DNA from: a virus
DNA: 22,158 nucleotides
Virus record (IMG/VR): IMGVR_UViG_3300021139_001730
Span: 1-22,158 of that record
Direction: 5' to 3' (one strand)
This document shows positions 1 through 7,519 of the stretch, in pieces; the stretch's first letter is position 1, and each line of letters opens with the position of its first letter. The translations under genes and the position numbers were made by a program. The notes below the pieces were generated by a model that saw only the letters and a program-made list of their open reading frames with translations, made no database searches and had not been told where the DNA came from.

Positions 1-1
1 T

Positions 2-1594
2 CCTGAATTCTTAAAAGATTATAAAGTTTATAGTTTGGATATTTCAGCTATGCTAGCTGGAAGTAAATATCGCGGTGATTTCGAAGAACGCTTTAAGCAT
101 GTTATAAAAGCTCTACAAAAGAAAGGTAAAACTGTATTGTTTATCGATGAGGCCCACATGATAAGCGGTGCAGGATCTGCTGGTAATAGTGCAAATGATC
201 TTGCTAATATGATGAAACCTGCATTGAGTAAAGGCAATATAAAAGTTATTGCCAGCACTACTTGGGAAGAGTATCGTAAACACTTTGAAAAGGATCGTGC
301 GCTAATGCGCCGCTTCCAACGCATTACCGTAGATGAACCAACCATCGAAGTAACAAAACAAATCTTAAAAGGTATTAAGAAATACTACGAACAATTTCAT
401 AAAGTAAAGATAAAAGATGATGCTATAGATACAGCAATTAAATTGTCTGTAAAATATCAAACAGATAAAAAATTGCCAGATAAGGCTATTGACTTAATTG
501 ATGTAGCTTGTAGTCGTTTTAATTTAAAAATTGCTGATGATCGAATAATCGGAGAAAAAGAGATTCAATACGAACTTGCTAAGATGATTCAAATGCCAGA
601 AGAGAAAATTATGGAAACTGAATCTAATAATCTTGCTACATTACAAAATAATTTATTAACAGAAGTATACGGCCAAGATTTTGCTCTTACTGAAATTGTT
701 GATAAAATTATGGTAGCTCAAGCAGGGCTGAAGTCTGAAAATAAACCTGTAGGATCATTTGTGTTTATGGGTCCAACTGGTACAGGTAAAACAGAAACGG
801 CCAAATCATTAGCTAAACATTTAGGTGTAAAGTTGTTGCGGTTTGATATGAGTGAGTATCAAGAAAAACACAGCATTAGCAAGTTAATCGGATCTCCGCC
901 TGGATATGTTGGGTTTGAAGAAAACGCTGGTCAGTTAATCACTAGCATTCAAGAGTCACCTAATGCTGTATTATTATTAGATGAAATTGAAAAAGCACAT
1001 CCGGATGTCATGACAGTATTGCTACAAGTTATGGACAATGGATTTATTACCGGAAGCAATGGTAAGAGTGCCGATTGCCGTAATTTAATACTGATCCTTA
1101 CTACTAATGCGGGTGCGCAATCAGCGGACAAAAATGCCATTGGATTCGGAGCACAAGAAAAAGAATATAGCGATACAGATTTGAAGAAATTCTTAACTCC
1201 AGAATTCCGTAATCGTTTAGATGGCATTATTACATTTAAGAAACTTGCTAAAGAAACTATGGTTAAGATTGTGCACAAGTTTATCGATGATCTACGCAGT
1301 CAAGTAAAGGATAAAGGTATTAAGATTAAAATTGATAAGGAAAGTATTAATTGGTTAATTACCAACGGCTTTGATCAAAAAATGGGTGCTAGGCCATTAC
1401 AACGTGTAATTGACAAAGAAATCAAACGACCCATGGCAAAAATAATGCTATTTGGAGAATTAAAACATGGAGGCTTATTGTCCATTACAGTTAACGAGGA
1501 TAAATTATTATTAGTTGCTACTCCTAAAGAATCTAAAGTACAACTATTAACTGTAGATTCAGCTCCTTCTTTAGTTGACATAAATGCTGCATAA
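2..1594 (+). CDS. clpA: ClpA-type AAA+ unfoldase, 5' truncated by window edge
   Basis: The reading frame is open from base 2, so the N-terminal domain and the first Walker A lie outside the window. The visible 530 codons match the rest of bacterial ClpA: the D1 pore-loop region (KYRGDFEERF), the D1 Walker B (VLFIDEAH), an RALMRRFQ segment, the D2 Walker A (GPTGTGKTE), the D2 Walker B (VLLLDEIEKAH), sensor 1 (TTNAG) and sensor 2 (GARPLQR). An Ile-Gly-Phe tripeptide at bases 1139-1147 sits where ClpA carries its ClpP-docking IGL loop. Known for the family: ClpA hexamers unfold proteins and feed them to ClpP. Inference: this phage copy could recruit host ClpP, since no protease gene is in the window. 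The end overlaps the next gene by 11 bases. ClpA is favoured over ClpB because no middle coiled coil lies between D1 and D2. Confidence 0.9.
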   Translation, partial: PEFLKDYKVYSLDISAMLAGSKYRGDFEERFKHVIKALQKKGKTVLFIDEAHMISGAGSAGNSANDLANMMKPALSKGNIKVIASTTWEEYRKHFEKDRALMRRFQRITVDEPTIEVTKQILKGIKKYYEQFHKVKIKDDAIDTAIKLSVKYQTDKKLPDKAIDLIDVACSRFNLKIADDRIIGEKEIQYELAKMIQMPEEKIMETESNNLATLQNNLLTEVYGQDFALTEIVDKIMVAQAGLKSENKPVGSFVFMGPTGTGKTETAKSLAKHLGVKLLRFDMSEYQEKHSISKLIGSPPGYVGFEENAGQLITSIQESPNAVLLLDEIEKAHPDVMTVLLQVMDNGFITGSNGKSADCRNLILILTTNAGAQSADKNAIGFGAQEKEYSDTDLKKFLTPEFRNRLDGIITFKKLAKETMVKIVHKFIDDLRSQVKDKGIKIKIDKESINWLITNGFDQKMGARPLQRVIDKEIKRPMAKIMLFGELKHGGLLSITVNEDKLLLVATPKESKVQLLTVDSAPSLVDINAA

Positions 1595-2174
1595 AAAAAT
1601 TACCACCAGTTTATTTAAAGGAAAATATCAGTACAAAATAGTACTGGTATGTTCTACCGCCAGTGCATTTCGTTCAGAAAATGTCGAAGAGTCATTGAAA
1701 AGATTAGCTAAAATAAAAGGAAAAATACACGAATTAGATTATGCGAAAAAAATAGCTAATCTATTATCAAATCAAACTGATTTAGAAATACGAGTCGAAT
1801 CTGCTTGGTTAAGTGTATACACTAACAATCATCAGCTTATATCCAAACTGGCAAATCTAAATATAGATAATGTAAAATATATCTGCGAACCACTCAGTGG
1901 TGAAAATTTAACAGCAGGGACTGTGCTTATGCCTAAAATGAATTACGATTATCGTGTAACATTAGGCAAAACTACCCAACCTAATTTGAGTTTTCTTGAA
2001 TGGGCTGAAAAAAGTTCTAAATGTAAATTGACTAAAAGTTGTCGTAGAGATTTAACTAAACAGCGTACATGGGGTGGTACCCATTTTTATATAACAGGTG
2101 AAAACAACTTATTACTTGCTAAAATGCACTTAGGCGCAAGTATCAGCAAAGTTGAGCGTATAATTAAAGCCTGA
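1584..2174 (+). CDS. T4-like phage protein of unknown function (196 aa)
   Basis: This is a basic soluble protein with no signal peptide or membrane segment. The N-terminal half has a helical Lys/Leu-rich stretch and an alternating segment (ESAWLSVYTNN). The C-terminal half contains DYRVTLGKTT and WGGTHFYIT followed by a Leu/Lys-rich end. I recall similar hypothetical proteins in T4-like phages with the same order of features (a YTN segment, a VTLGK segment, a WGG-x-x-FY segment), but no function comes with them. The ATG overlaps the end of the clpA-like gene by 11 bases, so translation is probably coupled; no strong ribosome binding site is visible before it. The 71-base gap after it contains a late-promoter-like sequence, so it appears to end the upstream unit. 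Confidence 0.75.
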   Translation: MLHKKITTSLFKGKYQYKIVLVCSTASAFRSENVEESLKRLAKIKGKIHELDYAKKIANLLSNQTDLEIRVESAWLSVYTNNHQLISKLANLNIDNVKYICEPLSGENLTAGTVLMPKMNYDYRVTLGKTTQPNLSFLEWAEKSSKCKLTKSCRRDLTKQRTWGGTHFYITGENNLLLAKMHLGASISKVERIIKA

Positions 2175-2191
2175 CTATTGATTCTAAAAGC

Positions 2192-2199
2192 GATAAATA
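2192..2199 (+). promoter_or_regulatory. T4-type late promoter candidate (GATAAATA)
   Basis: GATAAATA matches the T4 late -10 consensus TATAAATA at seven of eight bases. It lies in the only gap of this part of the genome, 46 bases upstream of the ATG at 2246, and precedes a run of coupled genes through 6847. T4-type late promoters need no -35 element. It is a short AT-rich match, so chance is possible. Confidence 0.4.
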
Positions 2200-2245
2200 C
2201 TCTAAATCCATAGCGTTCTATTGGGTATGTAAAACCGAGGCAGAT

Positions 2246-2617
2246 ATGCGTATACAAGAGTTATTAGAAAACGCTCATTTTAAAGAGTTAGATTTTGTTA
2301 AAAAACAAGGCGATAAGCGCGAGCTAGACTATGATTTAGTAGAAGATCTTTTACATTTCATGCACAATGACGATAGTGTATACCGTCGCCATGTGTTCCC
2401 TGTATTAATGAAATGCATAGATAATATTAAAGATAAAAAAACTACTAACCCTAACATGTTTGCAGAAACCATGAAAGAGTGTTACAAACTATATAAGAAA
2501 AAATTTCCTATACGCGAATTACCTGATATGTTAGAAGAAAAAGTGTGCAAAGATGCCTGTGAAAAATTGCACGATGAAACAAGAGAACATATTCAGTCCG
2601 GAAAATACAAGGACTAA
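2246..2617 (+). CDS. Phage protein of unknown function with N-terminal leader (123 aa)
   Basis: This small, charged, probably all-helical protein begins MRIQELLENAHF. The start resembles the openings of several neighbours (M-x-x-x-E-L-L), and L6-L7-E8 fits the L-x-E pattern cut by T4-type prohead protease gp21. The rest is rich in Lys, Asp and Glu, with cysteines near the C-terminus (KVCKDACEKL). No catalytic motif is visible. The start has GAGG at 2237-2240. The stop is two bases before the next ATG, so this is the first gene of the coupled run 2246-6847. The length and position resemble small T4-like phage proteins that I cannot name. Confidence 0.75.
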   Translation: MRIQELLENAHFKELDFVKKQGDKRELDYDLVEDLLHFMHNDDSVYRRHVFPVLMKCIDNIKDKKTTNPNMFAETMKECYKLYKKKFPIRELPDMLEEKVCKDACEKLHDETREHIQSGKYKD

Positions 2618-2619
2618 TT

Positions 2620-4482
2620 ATGTTACTACGCGAACTTTTTACTAGTGTAAGAAAGCCTATTCTCAAAGAAAGTAATAATATATGGCCAGATACCCAGCCT
2701 TTTGATCAAGCGATTGCTGATCAATTAGCAGATGCTACTAATCGTTATCTACATACAATAAGTCCAGATGTCACGGTATACAGATACGGAAGCGGTGCTA
2801 CACCTACTCCGGGGAAATTAAGTGGGGATCTCGATGTTATGGTAGATTTGGGGCATTTAAATAATATATTCGGTACTAAAGAAGGCAAAACAGCAAGAAT
2901 CGCATTAGAAAAAAGTCTACAATTACAAGGACTTGAAACCAAAAAGACTGGAACACAAGTGCATATTAAGTTGCCATATAAAGGCAAGTTTCATCAAGTA
3001 GATATCAAAGTTGTTGCCAATGCCGAACATGTACACAAACTTCACATTCATAATATTCCTCCAGGTAGTCCTTACAAAGGAGTACATAAACAAGTTTTAT
3101 TAAGTACGCTAGCTTCTCATAAAGGTATGTTATACTCACCAGACGAAGGGTTATACGCTAGAGATGCTGCTGGAAAAAAGAGTCAATTTATTAGTCATAA
3201 CTTAGATGTTATAGCCAAAAAATTATTTGGGCCTACCGCTACTGCCGATACTATGGGTAGTGTTGAAAGTATATTGAATAATATTCCAGACGAAGCATTG
3301 CGCAATCAATTGCTACAAAAAGCTAGCGAAGGTGCAAGTTGGCAAGCTGTTACACCACAACCGATTAACGAAGCTGCGGCACCTGCTGTTGGACGCAAGT
3401 ACCAACACATAGAAGACTTAGTGTTTACAAATGGTAGCACCGGAGGATTACATGCTGTTGAACGACTACGCCATATGACCAGTAAGGGTGGAACTATAGA
3501 ATTAAAGTGGGACGGAAGTCCTGTAGTCTATTGGGGTCGTGATGAAGAAGGCAAGTTTCGCATGTTTCCCAAAAACGCTTGGGATTATATGAAGCGTGGT
3601 ACTACTCATACCAAGAGTGGAGTTACTACCATGATGAATGATCCAGATGATGTTGCTATGTTTATTCTAGGAACAGGAACAACACAACCTGGACAAGAAG
3701 ATCAACGTCGTGCATTTGCTCAAGGGCTTGCGGATCTTTGGCCGTACTTTGAAAAAATCAGTCCAAAGAAAGGCTATATCGAAGGCGGTATATTATTCAG
3801 TCCATTACAACCGGCACAACTAAATCAGTCAACTAACGAATACGATTTCCAACCTAATATAACAGCTTTTCATATTCCAGCAGGAAGTGAATTAGGCAAA
3901 CGTATTGCCAAGGCAAAAGTTATGGTTGCTGCAACTGGCTATTATACACACATTGGTGCAGATGAAACACGTTATCCCAATGCTGAAAAATTGTCTACTG
4001 CAGATGTCATTGTACAAGGTACAACATATGTTGAAAATGCTCCGCAAGTAGATTCAACTGGATTGGATCACACTGAAGATTATATTAAGAGTAATAAGGC
4101 AGCAATTGACAGTTTTATTGCTGGACAACCTGGTCTAAGTAAACCAGGAGATGTGCTTTATAGTTTCTTTAATCAAAACTTACGTGTGCAAGGTGTTAAA
4201 CAAAAGTTTGCACAATGGGCACAATCTAAACTAAGCAACACTCAAGCACAGAAGATACTAAGTCATCCAGGGTTGGACGCTGTACTAACAGCCGTAGAAT
4301 TACTAACACATGAAAAAATGAAAGTAATTAATTCATTAAGTTCAGGCACACACGGCGGAATTCGTCAAACAAAGCCAGAAGGATATGTACAAGCGCATCC
4401 TGGTGGCAAATTTAAAAACGACTTGCCTGGACAGTTTGTCAAAACTATTGACCAGGCTAACTGGGCACCAAGGAAAGACTAA
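2620..4482 (+). CDS. Nucleotidyltransferase / ligase-like two-domain fusion
   Basis: Residues about 50-135 carry a Pol-beta-type nucleotidyltransferase signature: G57-S58, then D70-L-D72 in GKLSGDLDVMVD, and a third Asp at D128 in HQVDIKVV. Residues about 260-600 form a second domain containing ELK296-WDG299-SPVVYWGRD, which resembles motif I (K-x-D-G) of the covalent nucleotidyltransferase/ligase superfamily, and GYIE388GGILF, a plausible motif III or IV. This half resembles a family of T4-like phages that I recall as DUF6267. Nothing shows the substrate; RNA or nucleotide end-modification is a guess. The N-terminus, MLLRELFTSVRKPILKE, is leader-like with an L-K-E site. The interdomain linker contains I249-N-E251-A, another possible prohead-protease site. 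The start has AAGGA at 2609-2613. The stop overlaps the next ATG (TAATG). Confidence 0.8.
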   Translation: MLLRELFTSVRKPILKESNNIWPDTQPFDQAIADQLADATNRYLHTISPDVTVYRYGSGATPTPGKLSGDLDVMVDLGHLNNIFGTKEGKTARIALEKSLQLQGLETKKTGTQVHIKLPYKGKFHQVDIKVVANAEHVHKLHIHNIPPGSPYKGVHKQVLLSTLASHKGMLYSPDEGLYARDAAGKKSQFISHNLDVIAKKLFGPTATADTMGSVESILNNIPDEALRNQLLQKASEGASWQAVTPQPINEAAAPAVGRKYQHIEDLVFTNGSTGGLHAVERLRHMTSKGGTIELKWDGSPVVYWGRDEEGKFRMFPKNAWDYMKRGTTHTKSGVTTMMNDPDDVAMFILGTGTTQPGQEDQRRAFAQGLADLWPYFEKISPKKGYIEGGILFSPLQPAQLNQSTNEYDFQPNITAFHIPAGSELGKRIAKAKVMVAATGYYTHIGADETRYPNAEKLSTADVIVQGTTYVENAPQVDSTGLDHTEDYIKSNKAAIDSFIAGQPGLSKPGDVLYSFFNQNLRVQGVKQKFAQWAQSKLSNTQAQKILSHPGLDAVLTAVELLTHEKMKVINSLSSGTHGGIRQTKPEGYVQAHPGGKFKNDLPGQFVKTIDQANWAPRKD

Positions 4483-5819
4483 TGTTTTTACGTGAATTTT
4501 TAAATCGTACTGGTGAAGGCAAAGCGGCTGTAGTTGGCTGGGGACGTGGCATGGGTCACAAAGGACACATGTATTTGGCTAGTAGTGTAATTACACAAGC
4601 CAAAGATCACGGAGCAGATCCGTATTTTGTGGTTAGTCGCACAGTCGGTAAAGATGATCCAATCACACCTGATGAAAAATTAGGAATCTACAAAAAAGTA
4701 TTTCCTAAACATGGACATATTTTTCATACAGCTACAGATGAAATGCCAGATTTAACTCGTGTATTAACTCAATTGAGCAAACATGGATATACCGATGTCA
4801 CTGTTGTTGTAGGTGCTGACCAAGTCGGTGCATTAAGTTATGTTAAGAACTATAACGGCAAACCTGATAAATCTGGAAATATTCCATTTGATTTTAACAC
4901 ATTAAATGTTATTGCTCGTCAAGAAACAAATGATCCTAGTGCCGGTGAAGAAGGACCACGTGCTACGCCTATGCGAGCAATATTGCAAGATCCTAATGCA
5001 ACTGAAGAAGAAAAATTTGCAGCATGGCGTGATGCAATGAGTCCCGAACTAAGCGATGACGAAGTTCGTGAGCTAATGAATAAAGCACAACAACGCATGG
5101 CAGATCCTGCATTCGGTAAAGCACCTAAGAAGCCTAAGAAAGAAAAAGTAGCAGATGAAAGTCTAATGGGATTTTTAGGCAAAGTTGAAAAACCTGCCAA
5201 GAAGAAACCTGTAGCCAGTGCAGAAGAGATGCGTAAATGGTTTGAAAAAGAAAAAGGTGCAGAACCTGAAAAAGTAGAAAGAGACAGCGAAGGTAAAAAG
5301 ATTAAACAAGTGTTTACTAGGTCGGATGAGAATTCGATTAAATATGCTAACAGGATGATAAGAGAAATGAGAGCACAAGAATTCATAAGACGACAATTGA
5401 ATGAAAAGGCAACTATAACTGCTGCTACACCAGATGCTCCTTATGCCGGACAAGGCGACAGTGATGATTTAGCAGACGAACACTTAGCAGGATTGAATCA
5501 TGCTGTGAGTTTTCCATCTATTAGCATGAACAAATCAAACGGTAGTAGTTATTTGCAATATCGCTTTGGCTTAGCCATGGCGGGTGCTCATCCTAATCCT
5601 AACGATCACATGCCTGTGCCTATGAGCACTGGTGGAGCATTTAGTGGCGACCCATTAATTGCTCCGTTTAGCGATCAAGATTTAGAAATAGTTAAAGCCG
5701 CTGGCAAGCATATTGGTGCCGGTAAGATGACTAAGTTAGCTGACAGAAGTAATGAGTTGTCTGATACTAATAAAATTAGTCCTGTTGCTAAACAAAAGAA
5801 AAATAGATACGGTATATAA
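4482..5819 (+). CDS. Nucleotidylyltransferase fused to a small phage domain
   Basis: Residues 14-185 form a HIGH-type nucleotidylyltransferase (the NMN adenylyltransferase/cytidylyltransferase superfamily): GMGH26KGH29 matches the H-x-G-H nucleotide-binding motif, VVVGADQV is a typical strand-turn, and GPRATPMR matches the conserved S/T-x-x-M-R segment of phage members. A Lys/Glu-rich linker (about 215-290) follows. At M296 the sequence restarts with MRAQEFIRRQLNE, a leader like those of neighbouring proteins, then a domain with YLQYRFGLAMAGAH, ending in SPVAKQKKNRYGI. That ending is nearly the same as the next protein's, so the second half looks like a normally separate gene. An internal ATG at 5367 has AGGA at 5352-5355. 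The substrate is unknown; nicotinamide mononucleotide is one candidate. The gene is coupled at both ends by TAATG overlaps. Confidence 0.8.
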   Translation: MFLREFLNRTGEGKAAVVGWGRGMGHKGHMYLASSVITQAKDHGADPYFVVSRTVGKDDPITPDEKLGIYKKVFPKHGHIFHTATDEMPDLTRVLTQLSKHGYTDVTVVVGADQVGALSYVKNYNGKPDKSGNIPFDFNTLNVIARQETNDPSAGEEGPRATPMRAILQDPNATEEEKFAAWRDAMSPELSDDEVRELMNKAQQRMADPAFGKAPKKPKKEKVADESLMGFLGKVEKPAKKKPVASAEEMRKWFEKEKGAEPEKVERDSEGKKIKQVFTRSDENSIKYANRMIREMRAQEFIRRQLNEKATITAATPDAPYAGQGDSDDLADEHLAGLNHAVSFPSISMNKSNGSSYLQYRFGLAMAGAHPNPNDHMPVPMSTGGAFSGDPLIAPFSDQDLEIVKAAGKHIGAGKMTKLADRSNELSDTNKISPVAKQKKNRYGI

Positions 5820-6193
5820 TGCGAGCTAAAGAATTTTTATCTGAAAGAACAGGAAAACACCATACAGATCATGCATCTGTGCATAAAGGTATTAGTGCAG
5901 ATAGAGATCCTGGTGGATATTATCCTAATTATCATCAGTTAAGAACAGGTATGGCATTAGCAATGGCCGATGGTGGAAAAGATAAATTAGATGTAGACCA
6001 TGAAAGCTGGATGGGGCCTTTCTGGACTCAACATCCTTATACTGAAGTTGAACACAATATGTTCAAACAAGTACGTAAAGCTATACCTACTGAACATCAT
6101 CAGAGAACACCTTGGGCAGATAGTAAAGAACCAGATGATACACATAAAACTAGCCCTATAGCAGCTCGCAAGAAGAACAAATACGGAATTTAA
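5819..6193 (+). CDS. Small phage protein with leader, relative of upstream C-terminal domain
   Basis: This 124-aa protein starts MRAKEFLSERTG, with L-S-E matching a gp21-type cleavage pattern. It contains DPGGYYPNYHQLRTGMALAM, then an acidic/aromatic part (ESWMGPFWTQHPYTEVEHNM), and ends SPIAARKKNKYGI. The end and the central GMALAMA/GLAMAGA segment match the C-terminal domain of the preceding gene, so the two are likely paralogous or share a functional tail. I recall similar short proteins in T4-like phages of marine and freshwater origin, without known function. Its ATG overlaps the preceding stop by one base, and one base separates its stop from the next ATG. Confidence 0.8.
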   Translation: MRAKEFLSERTGKHHTDHASVHKGISADRDPGGYYPNYHQLRTGMALAMADGGKDKLDVDHESWMGPFWTQHPYTEVEHNMFKQVRKAIPTEHHQRTPWADSKEPDDTHKTSPIAARKKNKYGI

Positions 6194-6194
6194 C

Positions 6195-6632
6195 ATGGAC
6201 GAGAAATATCATCTAGCACTTAAAACAGCATTTGCCAGTGAATTTAGTTTTTATCTAAAAGCACACAACTTTCATTGGAATGTAGAAGGCCCGTTATTTG
6301 GTCAATTGCATGAACTATTCGAAAGAATCTATACAGAAGTATATGGCAGTATTGATACATTTGCGGAACACCTACGTGCGTTACAAATCTATACGCCAGC
6401 CAGCTATGGCAAATTCAGCATGCTTACCGCAGTGCCGGATGAAAATCGTGTACCAGAGTGGAAAGAAATGTTAGAAGAATTACTAGCAGATAGTGACCGT
6501 ATGGCAGATATATTCCGTATTACATTTGATATGGCTGAAGCGAATGGCGATCACGGACTAAGTAATTTCTTAGCCGATCGTCAAGATGCACATAAAAAGC
6601 ATAGCTGGATGTTAAGAGCGAGTTTAAAATAA
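6195..6632 (+). CDS. dps: Dps-type ferritin-like protein
   Basis: This 145-aa protein matches the Dps family along most of its length: a first helix leading to AHNFH27WNVEGPLFGQLH39ELFE43, then GSID54TFAE58HLRAL. The residues expected at the inter-subunit ferroxidase site are present with the right spacing (H27, H39, E43, D54, E58, corresponding to H51, H63, D67, D78 and E82 of E. coli Dps). It lacks a Lys-rich N-terminal tail, so non-specific DNA binding of the E. coli type is not evident. Known role of the family: a 12-subunit shell that oxidises and stores iron and protects DNA from peroxide. Inference: protection of replicating or packaged phage DNA, or iron handling during infection. It is coupled to the following gene by a TAATG overlap and has no leader of the neighbours' type. 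Confidence 0.92.
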   Translation: MDEKYHLALKTAFASEFSFYLKAHNFHWNVEGPLFGQLHELFERIYTEVYGSIDTFAEHLRALQIYTPASYGKFSMLTAVPDENRVPEWKEMLEELLADSDRMADIFRITFDMAEANGDHGLSNFLADRQDAHKKHSWMLRASLK

Positions 6633-6847
6633 TGGATGAACTAGCACGTCTTAAGAAGTTAGCTGGAGTTAATGAATTTAAAGGTTTACAACCATACGAG
6701 CTAGACGGAATTAATATCAGTGTTACTGGTACAGAAAAAGCTAAGTTAATGCGTGAACACAATATACAACCTGGAACACCAGAATGGTTTCAATTATGGT
6801 TTAGCAAGCCTTATCTCACATCAGAGCCGCCAATCGGCAAAAAATAA
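6632..6847 (+). CDS. Small phage protein (71 aa) next to GIY-YIG insertion
   Basis: The protein begins MDELARLKKLAGVNEF, similar in style to the leader-bearing neighbours, and contains a C-terminal segment PGTPEWFQLWFSKPYLT that I recall from short proteins of T4-like phages. No enzyme motif is visible. It ends TSEPPIGKK. Downstream of the GIY-YIG gene that follows, bases 7491-7517 encode TGEKPVGK and a stop, very like this protein's own end. This suggests that the 3' end of the gene is the site where the endonuclease gene entered. The ATG overlaps the dps stop. Confidence 0.8.
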   Translation: MDELARLKKLAGVNEFKGLQPYELDGINISVTGTEKAKLMREHNIQPGTPEWFQLWFSKPYLTSEPPIGKK

Positions 6848-6879
6848 ACCATATTTAACTAGCGATACTAAATAAATGC

Positions 6880-7491
6880 ATGGATACTTATTATGTCTAC
6901 GCATATCTTAGAGAAGACGGAACTCCCTATTATATAGGTAAAGGAACTAAAGATCGAGCATGGACTAAAGGTAAAGGAGAGGTAGGAAAACCTACAGATT
7001 CTTCTTGCATTATTATTGTAGAGTCAAAACTGACCGCGGTAGGCGCATTAGCTATTGAGCGTCGATTAATAAGATGGTATGGTAGAATAGATCAAGGTAC
7101 TGGAATTTTGAGAAATCAAACAAACGGCGGAGACGGAGGACCTGGATCTAAAACAGGAAGGCCCGGGCGTAAAGGAATACCCAGAGGACCACATTCAGAA
7201 GAAACTAAAGCTAAAATTAGATTAGCACGAGCTAGGCAAATTATACCTAAACGATCAGAAGAGCATAAAAAAGCAATATCAAAAGCACAAAAAGGTATTC
7301 CTAAAAAATTAGAATCAATAGAAAAACAGCGTCAAAAAATAGTAGGAAGAAAACCCATAGGACCGGAAAGGGAAAACTATCTAAAGGCAATGGAACAAGG
7401 AACTACTACCTGTGAATATTGCGGTAAAACAACAAATAAAGGCAACTACCTAAGATGGCACGGATTAAAATGCAAACTAAATATAGTATGA
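6880..7491 (+). CDS. GIY-YIG homing endonuclease with NUMOD3-like repeats and zinc finger
   Basis: The N-terminal GIY-YIG nuclease domain shows Y5-V-Y7, then Y17-Y-I-G20-KG, a conserved Arg (R26 in KDRAW), a catalytic Glu candidate (E60 in LAIERRL) and [11 protein letters not shown]. The middle holds two NUMOD3-like DNA-binding repeats (HSEETKAKI and [14 protein letters not shown]). The C-terminus is a single zinc-finger-like motif, C178-x2-C181-x12-H194-x3-C198. The family makes site-specific breaks that spread the gene into related phages. It is a free-standing gene between two phage genes. The ATG follows CTAAATAAATGC with no ribosome binding site, unlike its neighbours, so its expression may be low or specially controlled. 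The end contains CTAAATA, which may serve the next gene. Confidence 0.88.
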   Translation: MDTYYVYAYLREDGTPYYIGKGTKDRAWTKGKGEVGKPTDSSCIIIVESKLTAVGALAIERRLIRWYGRIDQGTGILRNQTNGGDGGPGSKTGRPGRKGIPRGPHSEETKAKIRLARARQIIPKRSEEHKKAISKAQKGIPKKLESIEKQRQKIVGRKPIGPERENYLKAMEQGTTTCEYCGKTTNKGNYLRWHGLKCKLNIV

Positions 7492-7517
7492 CTGGTGAAA
7501 AACCTGTAGGAAAATAA
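7491..7517 (+). pseudogene. Remnant C-terminal coding end of the 6632 gene
   Basis: In the frame opening at 7491 the DNA reads TGEKPVGK and a TAA stop, directly after the GIY-YIG gene. The intact gene before the endonuclease ends TSEPPIGKK and a stop. T, E, P, G and K align, with I/V conservative and one extra Lys in the upstream copy. Two bases separate the stop from the next ATG, the usual spacing here. The simplest reading is the original 3' end of the interrupted gene, left downstream when a variant end arrived with the endonuclease. It is only nine codons including the stop, so this is an inference. Confidence 0.5.
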
Positions 7518-7519
7518 TT

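Noticed and set aside
2175-2245. tRNA or small RNA gene in the 71-base gap
   Set aside because: No cloverleaf or strong hairpin; only a late-promoter-like box and a ribosome site are visible.
4919-5453. Hydrophobic - strand frames opposite the nucleotidylyltransferase fusion
   Set aside because: They are the complement of a Lys/Glu-rich linker, which produces Phe/Leu/Ser-rich shadows; not real membrane proteins.
6880-7491. Group I intron carrying the first GIY-YIG gene
   Set aside because: The preceding gene has its own stop, and no intron core was recognised; a free-standing homing gene is simpler.
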